Below, piece by piece: positions 1-10,338 of a stretch of 64,000 nucleotides of DNA. The notes below the pieces were generated by a model, which saw only the letters and a program-made list of their open reading frames with translations, ran no database searches and was not told the DNA's origin. Both the position numbers and the translations under genes were made by a program. Source of the DNA: Allantophomopsis cytisporea (Eukaryota; Ascomycota; Leotiomycetes; Phacidiales; Phacidiaceae); the NCBI GenBank assembly GCA_024752435.1, contig CP103034.1, forward strand, positions 186,001 to 250,000, written 5' to 3'. Every line of letters begins with the position of its first letter. Position 1 is the first letter of the stretch.

Positions 1-49
1 ACAAGCTTGCTGTGATGGCCAGCACGGCCAATGTTTGTGCGAAGCGCAT
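1..49 (-). CDS. N-terminus of a secreted protein (partial, runs off left edge)
   Basis: On the minus strand an ATG at 49-47 opens a frame reading MRFAQTLAVLAITASL before the window ends. This is a textbook signal-peptide start: one Arg near the N-terminus, then a hydrophobic Leu/Ala/Val core. The start context has A at -3 (aaaaATGcg). Only 16 codons are visible, so neither the mature protein nor its function can be judged. It would be divergent from the gene at 1028. Alternative: a chance open segment; the hydrophobic pattern directly after a good ATG context argues against that. Confidence 0.5.
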   Translation of the reverse strand, partial: MRFAQTLAVLAITASL

Positions 50-1027
50 TTTTCTAGTAGAATTATTAATAAATATCTTGCGTTGAGACGGAATGACTAT
101 TACCAAAGCTAGGGAGGGGTTTTTGCGGCAAAATCTTTGTGTTGAGTCTTTTTTTGATTTAATGTCACTATCATATGGCTATCTTCATGCATTTATATGT
201 ATGTGCAGTGCAATTTTCGGGATGCAAAGTGCGATACGGAATTTTCGCCGAAGCAGGAATACCGAAGACTACGATCGGACGAGATTGTATCCACATTAAG
301 GAGTCATTAATTTCCGTAGCTTCAAATTCATGGATACATCCCAAAAGCTTTTCGGAATTCGTGACGATGAGCGATAACCATATATATCAAGGCCTGTGAC
401 TAGAGATGAGCGATCGTCTCCCGAAATTCATCATAAGGTCGGAGCAAAGATTGGGAAACCATTTGACGACCCAGACGTTTAACGTTTCGAAAGCTTAATT
501 CATACAAGAAAACTACAGAACGATCTACTCCGCAGAATTTGTTTCAAGGATTTATAGTTTCGTGGAGTTTGAACTTTCATTGGGGAGACCACGTGGTCTC
601 GAGTGATCCACTATAACGGCAAGTAAACGAAATACGAAGTCATGAGATAGTCTTGTCATATTTTAATGTTTGTCGATCATAGATATCCGAGTCTCGGAAT
701 TCGGTCCGGAACTACCAGTAAGCAAGTGAGGTGCAGACTTGCTTGATCTTATTCTCCTGGTACTAGCACGTTCTGTTTGGCATACTTTCTTTCATTCCTC
801 CAATGTTTTAGTTCGTGCTGGAATTACTTCGACATGATATAAGAAGAGCGGTTGTGAAACTTGCTCCCTTCATCAAAAACGAAATCTTACAAAGGCTCAG
901 AACCATTCATCACATCAATTCGGCACATCCAAGGACGACGCTCTACAAATACCTGCTTTCGTAATAAATCAAAGACATAGGCGTCTCAAGACACCCAAAA
1001 TAGTCGTCCTATTTCACCAAAACCTCA
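50..1027. other. Intergenic region with a palindromic E-box
   Basis: I see no convincing gene. Short open frames near 93-399 have no recognisable content. A perfect 16-bp palindrome centred on CACGTG lies at 585-600. The stretch just before 1028 (about 900-1027) is AC-rich and likely the leader of the next gene. Confidence 0.5.
585..600. promoter_or_regulatory. 16-bp palindrome containing a CACGTG E-box
   Basis: The sequence gagaccacgtggtctc is a perfect inverted repeat with CACGTG at its centre. CACGTG is the core site of basic helix-loop-helix regulators such as Cbf1/Pho4/SREBP-type proteins. It lies about 430 bp upstream of the gene at 1028 and about 540 bp upstream of the divergent minus-strand gene at 1-49. 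Its use as a regulatory site is inferred from symmetry and position only. Confidence 0.35.
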
Positions 1028-1705
1028 ATGGCGAGTCGAAAGTACCTAGAGGATGACGAATCCATGGATGAGCTGCTATCCTCTCATACCGGCGATTGTT
1101 CTCCACAACCAATCCAACAAAGGAGCCGTTTTCGAGATTTGCCAAAACTCTTGATCATAACGACATCGATGACCTTCCTTCTGTCTATTATGGCGGTTAT
1201 CTTATCGATATACAATGGTCACATATCGATACAGATACCAGATAAGAAAGATACAGGCATGCTAGAAAATCCTTGCGGACAGACGGCTGCTGAAGCTCAG
1301 GCCCTTGGATGCAAATGGGATGTGCTTTCCTTTGCGTGGTTGCCACCAGCTTGCTTGGATGAGGAGCTCACCGCAAAGTTTCGTGCCGCTGGCCCTTGGA
1401 AGTACTATGCAGATGTGAACAAGACGGTGGAGGTCAGTGAGGATGAATTCGGACAAGACCTGGCCCCAGTTTACTTGACAAACAGGTTGCATGTCGCACA
1501 CTGTGCATTCAGCTGGCTGAAGTTCCACAGAGCTCTGGCCGCAGGGGAAAGATTACATGCACAAATGCCTTTGCCTCACACAGAGCATTGCTCACACATA
1601 CTAACGGCTGGGAGAGATCCTGAGGGCATTCGAACTAAAGCTGTTATCCAATACCCTGACTGCGGCTATTTCAGCAGCAATTTCCCCGGTGTTGCATACC
1701 CGTAG
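1028..1705 (+). CDS. Single-span membrane protein with paired HxxHC motifs (UstYa-like pattern), paralog A
   Basis: The protein has 225 residues in one exon. It has an acidic/Ser-rich N-terminus (1-35), one membrane span at about 41-63, then an ectodomain with a Cys-Gly start (NPCG, 81-84), the block GCKWD...WLPPACLDEEL (94-114), and two HxxHC motifs: HVAHC (155-159) and HTEHC (184-188). This layout recurs in many fungal hypothetical proteins. The doubled HxxHC after one span resembles the UstYa (DUF3328) oxidases of ribosomal-peptide pathways, but the flanking sequence differs, so I call the relation only a pattern match. A second copy lies at 3169-3927. The start follows an AC-rich leader (ccaaaacctcaATGgcg). 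Function unknown. Confidence 0.8.
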   Translation: MASRKYLEDDESMDELLSSHTGDCSPQPIQQRSRFRDLPKLLIITTSMTFLLSIMAVILSIYNGHISIQIPDKKDTGMLENPCGQTAAEAQALGCKWDVLSFAWLPPACLDEELTAKFRAAGPWKYYADVNKTVEVSEDEFGQDLAPVYLTNRLHVAHCAFSWLKFHRALAAGERLHAQMPLPHTEHCSHILTAGRDPEGIRTKAVIQYPDCGYFSSNFPGVAYP

Positions 1706-3168
1706 AAATTCTAAAATGTATGCTCTGGAAGTAAGGGCGCTTTGGGGAGCTTTGTAGAAGTGAGGGCAGGGTGCAAAGCGGTTTGGAAGTCTACAATGCT
1801 GCTGAGTAATAGCCATGATGGATATAGCTATTTGCATAGGAATGATATTGCTTTTGCTTGGAAGTGTTATTACTAGTGGGTACGAATTGTGTAGCGGTTT
1901 GAAAAGAGAGGTTATCTTCGATTAATAGACGATTTGGACGTCTAAGTTAGCGTCCAAAGATGATCACATCTTCAAGCGTATTGAAATAATGTACTATGAA
2001 GTTCAAACCGAAGATATTGATGGAATTTACGTAGTAAAGCTCATCAGCTACCTTCGGATAAGACATGGTTACCTTTTCAGTCAACTTGATACTGTGGAGG
2101 AGAGTGCTACAGGATATGACCGGATAACTACTCGTTGATCTCGGGATAGATCTTTTGACGTGCTTCCTCGATGCCCTTCGATATCACAAAGCCATTAGTT
2201 GTCAGCTTAATTCTAAAAAAAATAATAAAAAAAGAAGAAAAAAAAGCTCAAATGTTATTCTTTGTGAGAGGGGATGGAGCTACATGAGGTCCGATTCCTT
2301 TCTCACATGGAAGAGCTTAGATCCTCTGAATGGTAGGATACCATAGTATGCATCGCCAACTGAATACGTATGTTGACGTTACGCTGGCTGATAAGATTAA
2401 GATTGATATGTTCCACAACCGATAAGCTTTTAGCTGCATGATAACGTAGAGTTTCCGAAACTTAGTCAAGACCTACGAGCAATGAATTGCCGAAACTCTT
2501 TTCTAAATCCTGACTCCTGACGATCGTTCGGATTTTATTCCGAACTCTCCATCTCGGTATTTACATATACCAATCTTTCCGGAACGTACTAGCATAGCTA
2601 ATCCATTAAACCGTTCAACTAAAGGAAAAACAGACGCAAACTCTTTGGAATAGCTAAGTGAATTATTGAATCTGCAACTGCGAACACTTATACGGGTATC
2701 TTTATTTTCTCATCTCTGGCTGGTATCAATCGTGTGCACTCCTTTCTATGTAGGTTTCTCATGTTAAACCTAACGGTCTCTGTATCAATCTCTGTAGTAA
2801 ATGCCAAAACTGAGGTTGCGTTAGTCTTAGCCGCGACCTTATTTCTCGTACTTCTTTGGCTTTCAGCCTCAATATCCTACCCCGGATTAGAATTGATTGG
2901 TCAGAATATTCAATGCCCGCCGTGGCTAGTTAATCATTCGGTAAAATTTCCGTACAAGACCGAACTTAATGTATCATCTGCTTTTCCGAAACTCAACACG
3001 TTTGTTAAACAGCCTAGAAGGAAATATAATGTTAATAAGTTCGAATCAGTTGAATCTGAAATGTAGGGTCCTAAAATATATAGTTTTGTCCCGAAATCCC
3101 CTCAGTCAAATGCATAGCAAACCTTTGAGTGTACTGCCACTAATTCTCTTACAAAATGACTGAGTAAG
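1706..3168. other. Intergenic region, no gene seen
   Basis: The stretch between the two HxxHC paralogs is AT-rich and holds an A-rich run (about 2214-2248). A hydrophobic open stretch at about 2734-3066 has no convincing ATG and no family resemblance. Nothing else is supported. Confidence 0.5.
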
Positions 3169-3927
3169 ATGCTCTATATTCCGCAACCAAATGAACTTAA
3201 CATTCTTCACATTGCTAACATCAATCTGCAAAGATATGTGGCAAGCTCTGCGGCCCTACTGGGCCAATACGCTCTGGATTCCGATATACACCAAGATGGT
3301 CTCTTTTATGATACGGATCATGATGCTGAGAGATGTGATGATCGCGGCACACGAATTCGCCGCAGCAAAATTCAATATTGGACCTCCGTCATTTGCAGAC
3401 TTGTTGTTGTCGGTTTAGCTCTTTGGGGCTTGGTTGACATATTGCGGCGAGCTGCAATTGAACTAAAGGCAAACCATAATCCGACATGCTGGTGTGGAAA
3501 CTCCGATGCAGAAGCAATCGCCATGGGCTGCAAATACGACCATCTAGCTGTTGATTGGCTTCCACCGCATTGCATTGATGAGGAGTTGACGGCAGAGTTT
3601 GATCGTGCCGGGCCAGGGCAGCTTGGTGCATGGGACTACTTCACAGATCGAAATGGTACAGAGCGACTTGACGAAGCAGAAATTGACGAGTACGCAGTGA
3701 CGGCCAAGGAATATTTTACGACCCAAGAATGGCATATGGCTCACTGCATGTTCGTCTGGAGAAAACAGTTCAGGACGAGATTTACTCTGAAAGTCGTAGA
3801 ACCGTGGAACGATAACGAGGAGCACATTAAGCACTGTAGTAAATATTTCATGGCGAGAACCAGTTCATTGTCTACTATCGATACCACGATTCCTGGTATC
3901 AATAGACATCCCAGACCGCAGCACTAA
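3169..3927 (+). CDS. Single-span membrane protein with paired HxxHC motifs (UstYa-like pattern), paralog B
   Basis: The protein has 252 residues and the same architecture as the gene at 1028: a membrane span at about 72-90, CWCG (107-110), GCKYD...DWLPPHCIDEEL (120-140), then HMAHC (189-193) and HIKHC (219-223). The shared block W-L-P-P-x-C-x-D-E-E-L-T-A makes the two clear paralogs, but the remainder has diverged strongly, so the duplication is old. Paralog B keeps extra family features missing from A, such as WRKQFRTRF between the His-Cys motifs. The start at 3169 is the only in-frame ATG before the span. The first 60 residues look less conserved, so an upstream exon cannot be excluded. Function unknown; a UstYa-like oxidative role is inference only. 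Confidence 0.75.
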   Translation: MLYIPQPNELNILHIANINLQRYVASSAALLGQYALDSDIHQDGLFYDTDHDAERCDDRGTRIRRSKIQYWTSVICRLVVVGLALWGLVDILRRAAIELKANHNPTCWCGNSDAEAIAMGCKYDHLAVDWLPPHCIDEELTAEFDRAGPGQLGAWDYFTDRNGTERLDEAEIDEYAVTAKEYFTTQEWHMAHCMFVWRKQFRTRFTLKVVEPWNDNEEHIKHCSKYFMARTSSLSTIDTTIPGINRHPRPQH

Positions 3928-4499
3928 GAAAATACTATTTATGTTTCGCAATCATTATTGATTATAGTGACCAAGAAGTAGAGAATATGTAGGGGTGAGG
4001 ACAATAGCTATGGCACCTATTTCCACCCAAGACCAGAAATCGGTAGCATAGATTTCGACAATGATCTTATTCTCCACCTACCTCGGCTGACTCACCAATG
4101 ACCATACTCAAAGACAAACAATATTATTGAGGTGGTTTTGATGACGATTGTGTGACCTGTTGGAGTAGCTCCGAGTGCCATGGATGCTCTTCGAATGAAG
4201 TCACTCCTTCCATTGTTTCTTTTCTTCCTCTTAGCGGTGCTATGATCGATTTTCCTGAGACCTTCCTCGATGTGATGGGAGGCCTCTATTATCCATGGAT
4301 ATCAGAGCACGCATGTTTTCACATATTGGATCAAGAGATAACAGCTTGGATGCCTATCTAGTTTGGTTATGGAGCTTTTATGCAATACAACTTGCTGCTT
4401 CTCCAACCAAATCCTGAGACACAATCCCTTTGGTCTTTCTGGGCTATGACTTGTATAGGTGTTACCGTTGTTTTTATTCGGAGCAGAGTCAATTTTAAG
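3928..4499. other. Intergenic region, nothing recognised
   Basis: No coding stretch beyond short open frames is seen. Base composition becomes more AT-rich toward 4500, where the degraded element begins. Confidence 0.45.
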
Positions 4500-6660
4500 C
4501 TTTGTCAATATCTATATTTAATATAAAGGTATCTTTGTTTTACCAAAACATTCTACAGGTTTCTTTTACTTTTGCGTTCTTCTCGTCAACATCTGTATAT
4601 ACTTTTGTAGACGACTATACTAGTTATAAGGGAGATATTACAGCTATATTAGAAGAAGCTTTTAATATTGTAGATTATAATTCTAAAGGGGCGTGTAACA
4701 AAAAGTATCTAAGAAAAGGAACCTTGTTTGAAGATATACTAGGTATATCTAGCAAAAAGGATAAGGCTGCTTTTAAATTAGCTAGTAGTAAGTCTATAGC
4801 GATACGTCGATTTTCAACGATAATTATAGGAACTATATAGCTTAGCTTTTAAATCCAGCTAATACTAAAAATAGCCTTCTGATTCATTGTTTTAATCAAT
4901 ACTTGAAATTGGTTGATGCCCTAACTTGTACGTTTAGAGAATTTAAACTTAGATATATATTTGTTAGAGCTTTAAAGACAAATACCGGCTAGACTAATGT
5001 ATATAGTAGGGTAGTTGAAGCCCTTTCCTATAAATATAATAAAAATAGTAGAAGATAAGTAGTTATTCTATATTTAAATTCAACTATTAGTATACTTAGA
5101 AGCTATACTAAAGCAACGTTCAATTCTTTCTATACTACAGGAAATTTCAAACAACCTTTCTAATACAATAGTTTTAATACCTAGGGATATATACTAAGCT
5201 ACAAGATTTTGTACAAACTTATATATATAGCAAGCTTAAAGCAATATAAGTTTTGCTATAACTAGGAAGAATATTACTAATAAAAATTAGTCCTAGGAAA
5301 ATTGCTATCTAGATAGAAAAATATATAGAATTAGTATCGTTTTTATATATAAAACAAAAACTTATATACAATAGATATAAGTAAAACCTAATTACAAGCC
5401 GAGTAGTAGAATAGCCTACTACAACTATACAAAATATCCTAGTAGTAGACGATCTTTAATATAATATAGACTTATATATACTACTTCTCTATAGTAAATA
5501 TCAAAACTCGAACTAAAAGATTAGAAATACTTATATAGATAATAAAATAGTTTTACTACTTTATATATAGAAGAATAGCAATTGTAAAATAGTTTCCTAG
5601 CTCGAGCGACTAACAACTACCCTTTAAATAACGTAGAATAAAAACTTTGCCTAGACAAAAGATAGTATAAGAACTTAATAGCTTTGTTTTTAGAAATTGC
5701 TTCTAGAATTAGTTAATATTATATAATAGAAGTATTTGATTTGTATAAAAGAAAATACCTATTGCTTGTAATTTTATACAACTAAACAATCGTTTTATAT
5801 ATAACAAGTAAAATTTGCTGTATAAAATTGATATATATAACAAATACTGTCTAGATTATTTGATATATTGCAACTAGGACTAATAGTTTTATATCGTAGG
5901 ATCTGTATAGCCTTTAAATTTAAATAGTATATACCGTTCTAATACCTAAGTTTAAAGGAGCTAGATCTTTGCTTAGATAGGTATATTTCAATAGAAATAA
6001 GTATAGATAGCGCTAATACTACCCGACAACAACAATCAAAGAATCTTTACTCTGTTTATTACAGATACCTTTAATAATATCGAGTCTTAACGAAAATAAA
6101 AGTTGCTAACTATTTATACCTATATAATTTATAGAAGTACAACTATACCGATTACTTTATGTAAAAATCTCTTAGGCTAGAGGTTGCTACTAAAGCTAGT
6201 CAACAATAGCAAACGACAAATAGAATTTCAAAACGTTTTACAACAAGAATTGAAGAAGGTTTCTGTTATTGTTATTCTAGTAACTAGGCTTAACAATAGG
6301 CTATCGAACTTATCACGATGCTTCGACGTTGACAAAAAAGGTCTAAATTTATCTTTAGATCTTACTTTAGTTTCTTTTACTGATAATAACAACTAGAATT
6401 TACCTGTCTTTATTATAAATATCATCCTAAAACGCATACTCTATATCTAGCCGACTTAGACGAAGTATTATACCTTAAGTTTAATGATTTCGACGATCTG
6501 ACGAGGATTATAGGATTACGATCAAGAAAGTAATCCTACTCTCTAAAAAGGCTCTATTAGAATCTTTGCTCTTTTAAATCACGGATGGCGAGTTGCTAAA
6601 GATATAAACGTATACGAAGGTCAAAGAAGTCAGTCTATTCTCTATTAATAACCTATAATT
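4500..6660. mobile_element. Degraded repeat, probably RIP-mutated retroelement relic
   Basis: The block is very rich in TA dinucleotides, with frequent TAG/TAA stops in every frame. Residual open patches on the plus strand (4502-4840 and 6184-6396) are rich in Lys, Asn, Ile and Tyr. Many stops could come from CAG/CAA Gln codons by C-to-T change, as expected from repeat-induced point mutation (CpA to TpA). A weak zinc-knuckle-like remnant (FCYN...EEYY, near 5247) might derive from a gag protein, but the element cannot be classed from sequence alone. The right edge is sharp: from 6661 composition returns to normal. No LTRs or target-site duplication were identified. Confidence 0.55.
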
Positions 6661-6906
6661 GCAGAAGCTGACGAATTCAGAATTTGGTGGCAGTACTTCT
6701 TCTATAATGTTGATACTAAAGAAGAAATGGCGATTCTGCCCCAGTGTGAATGGATTTATAATATTGGAACATTTCCATACCCAGCTTCTACATGGACTTT
6801 AGGGGTGCCTCAAAATTTGACTGAGGAAGAGCGCAAGGAGATGCGCGCCAATTTTGAGAAGGCGAGTTTGATGCCGCTTCCGGGGGACGATGAAGTAGAT
6901 ATTTAG
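6661..6906 (+). pseudogene. C-terminal gene fragment abutting the degraded repeat
   Basis: An 81-codon open segment starts right where the AT-rich block ends and closes at a TAG (6904-6906). Its composition is normal for a globular protein: Trp-Trp near the start (IWWQYFF), then ILPQCEWIYNIGTFPYP, GVPQNLTEEERKEMRANF and an acidic end GDDEVDI. There is no start codon context and upstream is stop-rich, so this looks like the surviving 3' end of a host gene broken by the element. I do not recognise the family. Confidence 0.35.
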
Positions 6907-6988
6907 AAATGATAGCTTTAAGAACATAACAAAGTTGAGCCTAATCATACGACCAGTTTGCATCACTCACATGTGTTGCAAGCCAAAT

Positions 6989-7973
6989 CGTGTAGCCTTT
7001 TTCTTGGGTAGTGTACTATGTAGCCGCTGCCTTGGAGCAGGCCATCAAGCTCTTCGCCACGCATTCGCAAGACTGTGAAGGACCTAAAGAACCTACCAGC
7101 ACTCATTGACACGTATATGACAGAAGTCACAGGGACAAAGAGCGTGGTCGACCTGATTGAAACCGAAGGTTCCATAAAGACGAAAGCCATTGGCAACGCT
7201 GTATGGAAGCTTGCGACCGTGGCCAAAGTTCCTCGTAGTCACTTGGCCAAAGTGGACATCACAAAGAACGCAGTTGCAGACTTCATCAAGCATTTCTATG
7301 CTGGATATGCGAGCCATAATGAGCTGGAGGATTATCATGCAATATCTTGGAAACGCTAAGATGAATCTCAGCCTATTAATGACGTTCGCACTTGTAGGAC
7401 GCACTTTTAGGACTCGCTCGTGGCGTTGGCGAAGCTTTCAAGACCAATATCGCCGCAGTCGAGAAGATTAACGAGTTGTTGAACGAAAATCCGGGCTCAA
7501 CTTACAGGCTCAAGATCTCCCAACTCATCCAGAGGGAAGCCTAGCAATGATAGGATGTCGACTTTGACCATTATATCAGGGTTAACATGGCGTAGCTGTC
7601 GGGACAGTGACTCTGAGTAAGAACGACATCAACTCTTTGTTGAAGGCTGGTATGTAGCTCCTCTTGTTTATTTTCAAGAGTTGGAGTTGGTACAGGACCT
7701 GAGGTTTACCACAACCCCTCAAATCTTTTTATTCCGCATCATGAATTTAAGGCTGATCATGGAGTTCGATTGGAAATGGCCCTAACATCGAATCCCTTAG
7801 GAATCTTGAACCAGGCTGTACGAGATATTAGCAAAAACGAAGCACTTGACTTCTCCTTGCAGGTCAACGTTTCCTTCGGAACAGATATGTGGGAGGATAT
7901 TCAAGTAATCACAATTCAGAACAATAAAGATTCCCAGCAGGCCAATCAACGGAAAGACTATGGAAGTCAATAG
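6989..7973 (+). pseudogene. Decayed gene of unknown family (frameshifted fragments)
   Basis: Several plus-strand segments read as plausible protein but in different frames: YYVAAALEQAIKLFATH (about 7009-7060), a 94-codon stretch at 7075-7359 (KDLKNLPALIDTYMTEV..., ISWKR end), FKTNIAAVEKINELLNENPG (about 7437-7500), VGTVTLSKNDINSLLKAG (about 7600-7652) and a 67-codon stretch at 7770-7973 containing SNPLGILNQAVRDI. Helical segments followed by strand-like alternation suggest one old alpha/beta gene broken by indels. Introns could explain some of the frame changes, but I could not join the pieces with good splice sites. Function not recognised. Confidence 0.4.
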
Positions 7974-9750
7974 CTATATTTAGCAGCTTTGACAAAATGT
8001 CTGCGAGTGACTGACAACCTGCAAGCTTATCTCAAAGTACTTCCGGTATGTGCTTAGCTTGTCACGCTTTCTTCAATTTTCATCAAGATATTGTAATGAC
8101 GAAATGCATGACATCAAGAAGAAAACATAGGGAAATCGTTCGAAGTAGTTCTAGTAAATAGTTAAAATGACAAACCAAGGTTAAACGAGGGCTGATATAG
8201 CTCTTCCTTTATGCTTGTGCTGACACCTATATGCTGATACTATTGTCACATTGGACTTAAATGAATAGAGAGGAGATGATAGCAAGAGTATAGATATATA
8301 TAAACAATATCCATCTCAATTCTCGTCCGGTCTTTCTCGGTCTTCTCACTCTCACCAAGTTTGCACTTGCGCTTCCGTAAATGATTGTTCAAACACACAC
8401 ATTCGGAGATCTGTTAGATGTCGCCTAAGTGGGTAAATCTTTTCAGGCAATATTTGACACACCTTCTCTTCACGTCGTCGATTGTCTTTGATGGTGGCAG
8501 CCTCTTTTTCAGCTAATATAAAATTGCTTAGTAACAATCCGTCCCATACTGGCACGGTACTGCGTTAAATATACTCGATAGTTACAGATAACCAAAAGAA
8601 CTGAACTGGTGTAGCGACGACAACAAAGCTAAACTCATATCGAGTTCGTATAAGTAGAAAATAAGCATATAATTTCTACAAAATTGAAGGAAAACTTGGC
8701 ATTCCAAGTAGAGGGATTACAGCTTCTGAAAGGCACCCACAAATAATGTAATAGGGTCTACGAGTGTTTGTATATCTTGGGAGGCCAATTTCGGATGCCG
8801 TCAAGGAAGAAACGTTTTTCTGACTTCTCATTGCGTGTCAATGATAGGAAGGAGATGGGGAAAGAGAGTTTATCAGTTGTAATGTGCCGTTCAACGCTTT
8901 GAGTGGATAGCCCCACAGTGTTGAATATGTAAGTGACAGATGTGCAGGGATTACCTTGGCACATTTGCATAGGTTGGTGAAGCATCAATCGGCTCTGAAA
9001 GCGGCAAAATCTGGCGGTCGTAAAGCACTGAGATCGTGAATTACTATACGAAGTCTCTGAGTTTCATTTTTAAATACTGCCAAAGTTAAGACTTTTTCAA
9101 AAAGAGCTAATTCAAAGTAGTTTATGCAGACAGCTACGCGCCAATAAGATACATATAACTTTAAAGCTTATAAGCAACCTCTTTGATATACTACCTTAAG
9201 GTACTCGATACTAATTCCGGGAACTTATAAATAAAGCGTTAAAGGCTATGATATTGATATTATAGAGGTCTGATAAAGCTTACATGGCGAAGGAAAGTAA
9301 ACCGGTAGTTAGTTGAATACGCATTCGGCTCCGAATATAGCTGACACCAGACCCGCAAGAAATCGGAGCCGAAAAGCGCATTACGTATAACCGGCAGAAT
9401 AATGCTGGCACAAGCTGGAATTCCCCGCATATACTGGCTTTGGATATCATCGTGCATGCGGGGTAGAATCGTCCCGAAACCGAAGTTATGCAGAGTTGAG
9501 AGTAATTATGAGGTGAATTGAAAGAATAGGTGATAGGCTCGCCTTTAGACTCTTGATAGAAATGGCTATATATTATGTATCTACCTACATCTCCAAATCA
9601 GCTTTATAATTTTCAACTTCAACTCAAACTTAAGTTCAATTCAAACTCAAAGACAAACTCAAACTCGATCTCATCGATTACCTCCATATTAAAAATAACA
9701 CTTCCTGTTGCAGTATCAAGAAGAAGAATAAAAGCAACGAAAACGTCAGA
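7974..9750. other. Intergenic region with small hairpins
   Basis: No supportable gene is seen. A TATA-like tract (tagatatatataaac, about 8292) precedes only short frames. Two inverted repeats occur close together: ttcggctccga at 9324-9334 with its complement at 9363-9373, and ccccgcat at 9423-9430 with its complement at 9456-9463. The region 9530-9750 is likely promoter and leader of the GXWXG gene. Confidence 0.4.
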
Positions 9751-10338
9751 ATGTCCGCTACGTAGGTTTTTCCAAGACACTTTTCATCTGAAACGTGCTA
9801 AAGCTAACATAAAACTGTTCCTAAACAGAGATGCCGGTCAAGAGTTCCTCAAAATCACTAAAGTCGACGGTCCAGTCTCCCAAGCTGAAGTCGAAGCGGC
9901 GTACAATCGTTTAGGGCCCGTTCCTGTTGATACAGTCGTCGGAAAATGGAAAGGTGGAAGTTTCGACACCGGACATTCGGGACATGCGCAGCTGCTTTCG
10001 ATGAATTGGGCTGGAAAGGATTTCCTTTCTGCGGATGAGGTTCATCCGATCGTGGTTTACGACAAGGATGGGAACAGGAAGCATCTCGAGGAATGGGGAT
10101 TGGCAAGAGTAAGCTGATCATGATGGTGAGTTTTTATATCACATATTGAGCTAATTCACTTGGATGATAGTTGCGAGAAGTGAAATACCGAGGTGTGCTC
10201 TCAACAGCTATGATCTACGATCTCCACGCTATTATCGATCACTTCCGTTACGTTGACGAGAACACTATCGCTGGCGCGATGGATACGAGGTCAACGGCTG
10301 ATACGGGCATCTATTACTTTTATCTTACAAAGTTGTAA
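9751..10338 (+). CDS. GXWXG / DUF4334 domain protein
   Basis: Three exons at 9751-9761, 9829-10108 and 10171-10338 give 152 residues. The first coding exon is only 11 nt (MSA plus two bases). It is supported by GTAGGT at 9762, a perfect CTAAC branch site near 9804 and CAG at 9826-9828, which restore MSATDAGQEFLKITKVDGPVS, the usual start of this family. Intron 2 (62 bp) starts GTAAGC and ends TAG. The product carries the naming motif GKWKG (42-46) followed by GGSFDTGH, then the DUF4334 half (YRGVLSTAMIYD, IDHFR, GAMD). Family members are about 150-190 residues and probably lipocalin-like small-ligand binders; the biochemical role is not established. A longer frame reads through from 9575, but its N-terminus is low-complexity leader. 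Confidence 0.85.

Noticed and set aside
2734..3066. A 110-codon hydrophobic open frame before paralog B
   Set aside because: It begins at a GTG without good context and has no family resemblance or splice link to the gene at 3169.
9575..10117. The long continuous frame over the GXWXG gene as the true protein
   Set aside because: Its first 80 residues are low-complexity (NSNSKTNSNS) and unlike the family. The spliced model starting at 9751 restores both ends of the domain.
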